Source of the DNA: JAOTYV01 sp041557595
Lineage (GTDB): Bacteria > Pseudomonadota > Alphaproteobacteria > UBA8366
Reading direction: 5' to 3'
DNA length: 12,365 bases
Assembly (NCBI GenBank): GCA_041557595.1
Contig: JBFFGE010000147.1
Coordinates: forward strand, 1 to 12,365
In this document: piece after piece, positions 6,573 through 12,365 of the stretch
Position numbering within the stretch: position 1 is the first letter of the stretch
Layout: every line of letters begins with the position of its first letter
Program-made: the position numbers and the translations under genes
Notes under the pieces: generated by a model
Told to the model about the DNA's origin: nothing
The model's input: the letters and a program-made list of their open reading frames with translations, nothing else
Database searches by the model: none

Positions 6573-8285
6573 GATATCGGCGTAGACGTGCTTCTCGGCC
6601 TTGGCGCCGGGATGGGTCACCGCGCCGCCGCGCGCATCGCCCACGGTCTGCGCATAACGCCACAGCGCGCCCGACTGGTAGTCGTGTTCCCGGGATTTCC
6701 AGGCCTTGCGGCGGGTCTCCAGCTGCTTATCGCTGAGTTCGACATTCAGCACGCCTTCGACGGCGTCGATGGTGATGATATCGCCGTCCTTGAGCAGGCC
6801 GATCGGACCGCCGACCGCCGCCTCCGGCCCCACATGGCCGATGCAGAAGCCTCGGGTCGCGCCCGAGAACCGGCCATCGGTGATCAGCGCAACCTTGTCG
6901 CCCATCCCCTGGCCATAGAGCAGCGCCGTGGTCGCCAGCATCTCCCGCATGCCCGGCCCGCCCTTCGGACCCTCGTAGCGAATGACGAAGACGTCGCCGA
7001 CCTCGTAGCCTTTATGCTCGACACATTGGAAGGCGTCTTCCTCGCAGTCGAAGACGCGCGCCGGACCGCTGAAGGTCTGCTTTTCCATTCCGGCGACCTT
7101 CACGATCGCTCCATCGGGCGCCAGATTGCCCTTGAGCCCGACGACGCCGCCGGTCTTGGTGATCGGCTTGGCGCAGGAATAGATGATATCCTGATCGCCC
7201 GGCACCTTGATCCCGTCCAGGTTCTCGCCGATCGTCTTACCGGTTACCGACAGGCAGTCGCCATCGAGATAGCCGCCGTCGAGCAACGCCCGCATCAGCA
7301 CCGGCACGCCGCCGACTTCATAGAGATCCTTGGCGACATATTTTCCGCCCGGCTTGAGATCGGCGATATAAGGCGTGTCCTTGAAGATATCGGCAACGTC
7401 GAACAGGTCGAAGTCGATCCCGGCCTCGCTGGCGATTGCCGGCAAGTGCAATGCGGCGTTGGTCGAGCCGCCGGAACACGCGACGATCCGCGCCGCGTTG
7501 ATCAGCGATCTTTTGGTGACGATATCCCGCGGCCGCAGGTTCGATTCCAGGATTCGCATCACCGCCTCGCCGGAGGCTTCGGCATAGGCGTCGCGCGAAT
7601 CATAGGGCGCCGGCGCGCCGGCCGATGCGGGCAGCGCCAGGCCGATCGCCTCGGAAACGCAGGCCATCGTGTTCGCGGTGAACTGACCGCCGCATGCGCC
7701 CGCAGACGGACAGGCGACGCATTCCATCAGGTGCAAATCCTCATCCGACATCGTGCCGGCGCTGTGCGCGCCGACCGCCTCATAGACATCCTGCACCGTG
7801 ACGTCGCGGCCCTTGAAATTGCCCGGCAGGATCGAGCCGCCATACATGAAGACGGAGGGTACGTTCAACCGCACCATCGCCATCATCATGCCCGGCAGCG
7901 ACTTGTCGCAGCCGGCCAATCCCACAAGCGCGTCGTAGCAATGTCCGCGCATGGTCAATTCCACGGAATCGGCGATCAGGTCGCGGCTGGCCAGCGAGGC
8001 CTTCATCCCGGCATGCCCCATCGCGATACCGTCGGTCACGGTGATGGTGGTGAATTCCCGAGGTGTGCCGTGCGCCGCCTTGACGCCGAGCTTAACCGCC
8101 TGCGCCTGACGGCTAAGGGCGATGTTACAGGGCGCCGCCTCGTTCCAGCAGGTCGCGACGCCGACGAAGGGCTGTGCGATCTCCTCCTCGGTCATCCCCA
8201 TGGCGTAATAGAACGCGCGATGCGGCGCGCTTTCAGGCCCGACCGAGACATAGCGACTGGGCAATTTCGACTTGTCGAAGGGCAT
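6570..8285 (-). CDS. ilvD: Dihydroxy-acid dehydratase
   Basis: This cytoplasmic enzyme dehydrates 2,3-dihydroxy-isovalerate and 2,3-dihydroxy-3-methylvalerate to the keto acids that give valine, leucine and isoleucine. The 571 residues carry the IlvD/Edd signatures: ATCWNEAAPCN with C53, GLAGCDKSLPG with C126, and CPSAGACGGQFTANTMAC with C198. These three are the cysteines expected to bind the Fe-S cluster. SGGSTNAALHL and FSGATRGFCIGH are also present. The frame stays open upstream to 8408, but the ATG at 8285 opens MPFDKSKLPSRYVS, a normal IlvD start, and has AGGAGA at 8293-8298. The C-terminus ends KHVYADI, and the stop is part of an inverted repeat. An Edd (6-phosphogluconate dehydratase) or sugar-acid dehydratase is less likely given the start, length and motifs. 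Confidence 0.96.
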   Translation of the reverse strand: MPFDKSKLPSRYVSVGPESAPHRAFYYAMGMTEEEIAQPFVGVATCWNEAAPCNIALSRQAQAVKLGVKAAHGTPREFTTITVTDGIAMGHAGMKASLASRDLIADSVELTMRGHCYDALVGLAGCDKSLPGMMMAMVRLNVPSVFMYGGSILPGNFKGRDVTVQDVYEAVGAHSAGTMSDEDLHLMECVACPSAGACGGQFTANTMACVSEAIGLALPASAGAPAPYDSRDAYAEASGEAVMRILESNLRPRDIVTKRSLINAARIVACSGGSTNAALHLPAIASEAGIDFDLFDVADIFKDTPYIADLKPGGKYVAKDLYEVGGVPVLMRALLDGGYLDGDCLSVTGKTIGENLDGIKVPGDQDIIYSCAKPITKTGGVVGLKGNLAPDGAIVKVAGMEKQTFSGPARVFDCEEDAFQCVEHKGYEVGDVFVIRYEGPKGGPGMREMLATTALLYGQGMGDKVALITDGRFSGATRGFCIGHVGPEAAVGGPIGLLKDGDIITIDAVEGVLNVELSDKQLETRRKAWKSREHDYQSGALWRYAQTVGDARGGAVTHPGAKAEKHVYADI

Positions 8286-8292
8286 GACGGCT

Positions 8293-8298
8293 TCTCCT
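8293..8298 (-). promoter_or_regulatory. Shine-Dalgarno site for ilvD
   Basis: AGGAGA on the - strand, 7 bases before the ATG at 8285. It supports that start over the in-frame extension to 8408, which would overlap the upstream lipoprotein gene. Confidence 0.75.
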
Positions 8299-8304
8299 GT
8301 GACT

Positions 8305-8332
8305 TCTGCGGATTGTTCTGTTTTGCCGCAGA
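8305..8332 (-). other. Small hairpin in the gap between lipoprotein gene and ilvD
   Basis: TCTGCGG and CCGCAGA are perfect 7-base inverted copies around a 14-base loop, ending 19 bases before the ilvD ATG. No T run follows, so it is not a good intrinsic terminator. It may be a leader structure or chance. No leader peptide rich in branched-chain codons was seen in this 70-bp gap. Confidence 0.3.
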
Positions 8333-8355
8333 CTACTGGGCTGCTGCTGATCTGC

Positions 8356-8913
8356 CTAGCCCGGAAATCGACCATCTGCGCGGGTATCGCGGCGGCGACG
8401 CTCTGCACCCGCCGCCTCGGAAAACACCGCGACGATCAACTGGCGCAGCGCCACCGGACGGTCGGTTGCCGCGATCCTTCGCCCGCAGAGCGGCCATTGC
8501 GTCGGAGCGCCCGCCACGGCGGCGACATCGAGGACAAGAAATGCGGCGACGGTCTCGCCTCGGTCCGACACAGGGTAGGCGCGCGCGCCGCAGGGCAGTC
8601 CGGTGACGAGGAACACGCCGATCAGGCGCCGCTGGAGACGCCGTGCCGGCTCGGCCTTATAGCCCATCATCGCGCGGCGAATTTCCGCTGCGAGGACTTC
8701 GTATCCAGTCGCGGAACGGATCCCGGCATTGCCGCGCCCCAGAAACCGGACGACAGGCGGGATTGCCGGTTGCACCCGATTATGGACGCCCTTGAGCTGC
8801 CAACCCAGCCCCCAGGCGGCAACGTCCGAGATGTCGCGGTCCCGCTCCGCGGCACAGCCGGACAGGCCGGCACACAGGACGAAACCGAAGAGAAGGCGGC
8901 GGATAAATCGCAT
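8356..8913 (-). CDS. Small lipoprotein, possible inactive relative of the neighbouring metallopeptidase
   Basis: The 185-residue protein starts at the ATG at 8913, giving a lipoprotein signal: RR-rich start (residues 2-6), hydrophobic core, and lipobox LSGC with C20 as the lipidated cysteine. Asp is not at +2 (AAE follows), which fits outer-membrane sorting. A TTG at 8949 would add 12 residues and is not needed. I do not recognise the family directly. Residues 77-103 align without gaps to residues 91-117 of the metallopeptidase encoded just upstream, sharing E77, A81, G84, E88, L93, L97, G99, V100 and V103. Further on, VALRQLIVAVFSE (154-166) aligns with the peptidase zinc-motif helix, but the HExxH positions read A162, V163 and E166. 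The protein then ends in an Arg-rich tail (172-178). It looks like a truncated, non-catalytic form of the peptidase fold. Codon choice is GC3-rich like its neighbours, which supports a real gene. The start lies 54 bp after the peptidase stop, so an operon is likely. The Shine-Dalgarno site is weak. Confidence 0.72.
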   Translation of the reverse strand: MRFIRRLLFGFVLCAGLSGCAAERDRDISDVAAWGLGWQLKGVHNRVQPAIPPVVRFLGRGNAGIRSATGYEVLAAEIRRAMMGYKAEPARRLQRRLIGVFLVTGLPCGARAYPVSDRGETVAAFLVLDVAAVAGAPTQWPLCGRRIAATDRPVALRQLIVAVFSEAAGAERRRRDTRADGRFPG

Positions 8914-8967
8914 GGAGCGACTGTAGCGTGGCGCGATCGGCCGGGCCAAGCGCCGGCGGACGGACGG

Positions 8968-10032
8968 TCAGGGCCGCTTCGCGATCCCCGGCCCGCTGCG
9001 GCGATTGAACATCGTGTCGAAAAACGCCGTTTTCTGAGGACAACGGCCGTCCAGATGGCAGGATATCATCTCGTCGGTTTTCTTGCCGTCGACATACAGG
9101 CTGAGCCGCCAGGGTCGGCCCATAATGATGGTATGGACGTAGGTCGCGAAGCTTTCCGCGAAATCCTCCCCGGGACCGCTGGTGCTGTAGAGGGATTCGA
9201 AGTTCGACTGCTTGATCGTGTTCATGAGGTCGGGCGCCGCTTCCAGCATTTTCCGGAACTCTCCGTTGCGCAGCGCCAGCACCACGTCGGAAATTCGCCC
9301 ATCGCCCCGCGGCGTGGTCTGCGTTTTCCAGGAGTAGCAGGCGAAACCGCAGGCTTCCGAGTCGTCGATTGGAAGGACGTCGGCATCCGACACGTAGGAT
9401 TGGGAATTGTCGACCACATGGCCGAATTCATGCAGCAGCAGATACTGGAGCATCACGAAACGCTCTTTTTCGCCCTTCTTGGCAATCTTCGGAATGACGA
9501 CATACCGCTGGCTGGCGGATTTCAGCCGCAGCCCCATCGTGATCCCACGTTCGAGCATGCCGGTGTCGCTATAGAGACGATCGACGAGCACGCTCGTTGT
9601 TCCGTCATTGCCGCGAAACGTGCCGGATTGGGGAATTGCGAGTCCGGAAATGTAGGGCATTCCGGGCATCGACAGATTGCCGACAACATGCACACCGACG
9701 AGGTGTTCGCGCAGGATTTCCTTTACCTCTTGCGGAAGGCCATCGATCGCGAGCTTGAGCTCATGCTGGAAGGATTGCGTGCTGCGCGGCACTTCCAGCT
9801 TGTGAATACGGCCATACCGGCTCTGCGGATCGAGATCGCCGATGGCGTCGTTGAGCTCGTCCAGCTTGTCCTCGGGAATATTCCAGACCCGTCGCGCCGG
9901 CGGATAAATATCCCAATTTTCCTGCCAGCTATCGGCCCAGCGGAATTTCGGTTCGCCCAAAATCGTGAATTGCAGTCCGATATACACCAGCCCCATGAAC
10001 GCAAAGACGCCAACGATGGATTTTTCGGACAT
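8968..10032 (-). CDS. Membrane-anchored zinc metallopeptidase (gluzincin-like, HEFGH)
   Basis: The 354-residue protein starts with a single hydrophobic segment (VGVFAFMGLVYIGLQFTIL, 7-25) and no clear cleavage site. This suggests an inner-membrane anchor with the rest in the periplasm. The zinc motif is HEFGH (H201, E202, H205) within LQYLLLHEFGHVVDN. About 88 residues later GEDFAESFATYVH (288-300) offers E293 as the third zinc ligand, a gluzincin arrangement similar to lethal-factor-type and related peptidases. Four cysteines (C228, C232, C325, C331) could form two disulfides, consistent with export. Residues 91-117 resemble part of the lipoprotein encoded next door. The frame continues upstream to an ATG at 10089, adding 19 Pro-rich residues; neither start has a good Shine-Dalgarno site, and the shorter form is preferred because it places the anchor at the N-terminus. 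The substrate is unknown. It is read in the same direction as valS, 159 bp after it. Confidence 0.82.
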   Translation of the reverse strand: MSEKSIVGVFAFMGLVYIGLQFTILGEPKFRWADSWQENWDIYPPARRVWNIPEDKLDELNDAIGDLDPQSRYGRIHKLEVPRSTQSFQHELKLAIDGLPQEVKEILREHLVGVHVVGNLSMPGMPYISGLAIPQSGTFRGNDGTTSVLVDRLYSDTGMLERGITMGLRLKSASQRYVVIPKIAKKGEKERFVMLQYLLLHEFGHVVDNSQSYVSDADVLPIDDSEACGFACYSWKTQTTPRGDGRISDVVLALRNGEFRKMLEAAPDLMNTIKQSNFESLYSTSGPGEDFAESFATYVHTIIMGRPWRLSLYVDGKKTDEMISCHLDGRCPQKTAFFDTMFNRRSGPGIAKRP

Positions 10033-10156
10033 TGGGGCCTGCGGGTTGATGAAACCGGACGGCGGATTCGGCGAAACGCCGCGCGGCATCCCGTCGGGAA
10101 AATTTCTGGATTTAAAGATTAGGTCGGAAGTGTAAACAGGGCTTTAACCAGCCAAG

Positions 10157-10174
10157 GCGATTTCCCAAAATCGC
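10157..10174 (-). terminator. Weak stem-loop after valS
   Basis: GCGATTT and AAATCGC form a perfect 7-bp stem with a 4-base loop, beginning 18 bases beyond the valS stop on the - strand. No T run follows it, so intrinsic termination is uncertain. It may only stabilise the valS message end. Confidence 0.35.
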
Positions 10175-10191
10175 TGGAATCCGCCCTCAAT

Positions 10192-12365
10192 TCAGCCGAT
10201 CGAGGCCAGCCGCGCCAAGGCTTCTTCAAGCTTGACCACGGCGCGTTCTTCCTCGGCCATCCGTTCACGCTGCGTTTCCACCACTGCCGCCGGCGCCTTT
10301 GCCAAAAACCCTTGATTCGACAATTTTTTCTTCGATTTGTCGATTTCGGCGACCCTCTTGGCCTTCTCCTTGTTCAGGCGCTGCATTTCCTGATCGATGT
10401 CGATCACGTCGGCAATCGGCAACGCCACCGTGGCTTCGTCATGCACCATCTGGACCGACCCGGGCGGCACCGCCTCGCCGACACTGGCATCGCCCAACCG
10501 AGCCAGCCACATGATGAGGGAGCGCTGACGCTCGAACCAGGCCGCCGCCTCATCGCCCAAGCCGATCAGCACCACCGGCACACGGGCAGCGTGCGGAATA
10601 TTCATCTCGGCCTGGACCGACCGGATGCCGCTGACCAGCCGCACGACCCAGCTCATTTCCCGTTCCGCCTCTTCGTCGAGCAGTCCGTCGGGATGGACCG
10701 GCCACGCGGCCCGCACAAGGTCGGACGCCCGATCCGCCGCCAGGGATTGCCACAACTCTTCGGTCACGAAGGGCATGAAGGGATGCAGCATCAGGAGCAC
10801 CTGATCGAGCGCCCAGCCGGCGGTCGCCCGGGTCTCGGCGCCGATTGCAGGATCGTTGCCATCCAGCAAGGGCTTGGCCGATTCCAGGTACCAGCCGCAG
10901 AAGGTTCCATAGATGAACTGATAGAGCAGTTGGGAGGCCTCGTTAAAGCGCAACCCTTCGATCTTTTGCGTTACCTCGCGGCCGCACCGCGCGGTCTCGC
11001 TGACCACCCAGCGATTGACCGTCGCCTGTACCGCCGCCGGATCGAAGTCGGCGTCCGGCACGCAGCCGTTCAGCTGACAGAACCGCGCGGCATTCCAAAG
11101 CTTGGTCGCGAAATTGCGCGAACTCTCTACCCGGCTTTCCGCCAGCCGAACGTCCCGGCCGGGCGCCGCCAGAGACGACAGCGTAAAGCGCAGCGCGTCG
11201 GCCCCGTAAGCGTCGATCAGCTCGAGCGGGTCGATGACGTTGCCCTTCGACTTGGACATCTTCTGGCCCTGCTCGTCGCGAACCAGGGCATGCACATAGA
11301 CCGTGTGAAACGGCACCTCGTCCATGAAGTGCAGCCCCATCATCATCATCCGGGCGACCCAGAAGAAGATGATGTCGAAGCCGGTGACCAACACATCGGT
11401 CGGGTAGTAGCGCGCAAGCTCCGGCGTCTCCTCCGGCCAGCCCAGTGTCGAAAACGGCCACAGGCCGGACGAAAACCATGTGTCGAGCACGTCCTCGTCC
11501 CGCGTCAGCGCGGTCTTCTTGCCGTAATGCGCTGCAGCCGCCGCAACCGCGTCTTCTTCCGACAGCTCGACAAAGACCTCGCCGTCCGGTCCATACCATG
11601 CCGGGATCTGATGGCCCCACCAGAGCTGGCGCGAAATACACCAGGGCTGGATATTGCGCATCCATTCGAAATAGGTCTTGGTCCAGTTCTCGGGGAAAAA
11701 CCGCGTCCGACCGTCTTCCACCGCCTTGATGGCCGGCGCGGCCAGCGTCTTCGCGTCGGCAAACCATTGATCGGTCAGATACGGCTCGACCGGCACGCCG
11801 CCGCGGTCGCCATAGGGCACCGTATGGTCATGCTCCTCGACCCGCTCCAGCAGGCCCAGGGCCTGCATCTCCGCGACCACCCGGTCGCGTGCCTCGAAAC
11901 GGTCCAGGCCCCGGTAGGCCTCCGGCGCCGCGTCGTTGATGCAGGCGCGGGTGTCGAAGATGTTGATCATCTCCAGACCGTGCCGCCGGCCCACCTCGAA
12001 ATCGTTGAAGTCGTGCGCCGGGGTGATCTTCACCGCGCCCGATCCCTGTTCAGGGTCCGCATATTCGTCGGCGACAATGACGATGCGCCGGCCGACCAGC
12101 GGCAGGATGCAGTGTTTACCGATCAGGTCGGCGTAGCGATCGTCTTCGGGATGCACGGCGACGGCGGTATCGCCCAGCATCGTTTCCGGCCGGGTGGTCG
12201 CGACCGTCAGGGTGCGCCCCTCCTCGCCCTCCACCGGGTATTTGAAGTACCATAAGGATCCGGCCGTCTCGCGCTGCTCCACCTCGAGATCGGAAATCGC
12301 GGTCTCCAGCTGCGGGTCCCAATTGACCAGGCGTTTATCCTTATAAATCAATCCTTCCCGGTAGA
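10192..12365 (-). CDS. valS: Valyl-tRNA synthetase, N-terminus outside the window
   Basis: This cytoplasmic class I aminoacyl-tRNA synthetase charges tRNA-Val. About 723 residues are visible and the frame is open through the window edge, beginning near REGLIYKDKRLVNWDP. Roughly 170 N-terminal residues, including the HIGH motif, are missing. Seen in order are the editing (CP1) domain with TTRPET (12181-12198) and GSGAVKITPAHDFND, the PWCISRQLWWGHQIPAW segment, DTWFSSGLWPFSTLGW, and the KMSKS loop (11248-11262). The anticodon-binding helical domain follows, and then a charged C-terminal coiled coil (about the last 65 residues, rich in Lys, Glu and Arg) that is typical of bacterial ValRS and contacts the tRNA. 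The protein ends LARLASIG with TGA. All motifs are intact and nothing unusual was seen. Confidence 0.97.
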   Translation of the reverse strand, partial: YREGLIYKDKRLVNWDPQLETAISDLEVEQRETAGSLWYFKYPVEGEEGRTLTVATTRPETMLGDTAVAVHPEDDRYADLIGKHCILPLVGRRIVIVADEYADPEQGSGAVKITPAHDFNDFEVGRRHGLEMINIFDTRACINDAAPEAYRGLDRFEARDRVVAEMQALGLLERVEEHDHTVPYGDRGGVPVEPYLTDQWFADAKTLAAPAIKAVEDGRTRFFPENWTKTYFEWMRNIQPWCISRQLWWGHQIPAWYGPDGEVFVELSEEDAVAAAAAHYGKKTALTRDEDVLDTWFSSGLWPFSTLGWPEETPELARYYPTDVLVTGFDIIFFWVARMMMMGLHFMDEVPFHTVYVHALVRDEQGQKMSKSKGNVIDPLELIDAYGADALRFTLSSLAAPGRDVRLAESRVESSRNFATKLWNAARFCQLNGCVPDADFDPAAVQATVNRWVVSETARCGREVTQKIEGLRFNEASQLLYQFIYGTFCGWYLESAKPLLDGNDPAIGAETRATAGWALDQVLLMLHPFMPFVTEELWQSLAADRASDLVRAAWPVHPDGLLDEEAEREMSWVVRLVSGIRSVQAEMNIPHAARVPVVLIGLGDEAAAWFERQRSLIMWLARLGDASVGEAVPPGSVQMVHDEATVALPIADVIDIDQEMQRLNKEKAKRVAEIDKSKKKLSNQGFLAKAPAAVVETQRERMAEEERAVVKLEEALARLASIG

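Noticed and set aside
6588..8606. Long + strand open frame opposite ilvD
   Set aside because: Antisense shadow of ilvD, low-complexity composition, no motif.
8272..10122. Very long + strand open frame opposite the lipoprotein and metallopeptidase genes
   Set aside because: It runs antisense to three genes with recognisable motifs and its translation is His/Arg/Pro-rich without any family motif; long antisense frames are expected in GC-rich DNA.
10312..12255. Long + strand open frame opposite valS
   Set aside because: It mirrors the valS codons and shows no motif; valS is unmistakable on the other strand.

Overview
This window looks like chromosomal DNA from a GC-rich alphaproteobacterium, possibly a Rhodospirillales-like lineage. 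The reasons are the strong preference for G or C at third codon positions, an ErpA-type tail ending in CGCG-x-SF next to an exonuclease III gene, and the style of the ilvD and valS proteins. The taxonomic placement is inference from sequence character, not from a database match.

The left half (1-4412) is read on the + strand. It holds the last 30 codons of an A-type Fe-S carrier gene (erpA-like), an N-acyl-D-amino-acid-deacylase-type amidohydrolase, a flavin-dependent (tryptophan-type) halogenase, and xthA. The amidohydrolase and halogenase are 39 bp apart, and the halogenase and xthA are 10 bp apart, so the three are probably co-transcribed. The halogenase is the most unusual gene: it lies outside any recognisable biosynthetic cluster, and it and the amidohydrolase sit between two housekeeping genes that are often neighbours in alphaproteobacteria.

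The right half (4416-12365) is read entirely on the - strand. In transcription order it holds valS (5' end outside the window), a membrane-anchored HExxH metallopeptidase, a small lipoprotein, ilvD (dihydroxy-acid dehydratase), a crotonase-family protein, and a secreted ankyrin-repeat protein. The two halves converge with only 3 bp between the stop codons of xthA and the ankyrin gene. The lipoprotein appears to share a domain with the metallopeptidase next to it but has no HExxH, which suggests a peptidase plus a catalytically dead partner. The gap between ilvD and the crotonase gene holds two clear inverted repeats. One covers the ilvD stop codon; the other is a nested palindrome just upstream of the crotonase start.

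Functionally this is a mix of core metabolism (valS, ilvD, xthA, Fe-S assembly) and four accessory modules: halogenase with amidohydrolase, gluzincin with lipoprotein, ankyrin secretory protein, and crotonase. No tRNA, rRNA, CRISPR, insertion sequence or phage gene was seen. No gene-free stretch exceeds 300 bases; the longest is about 190 bp (94-280).
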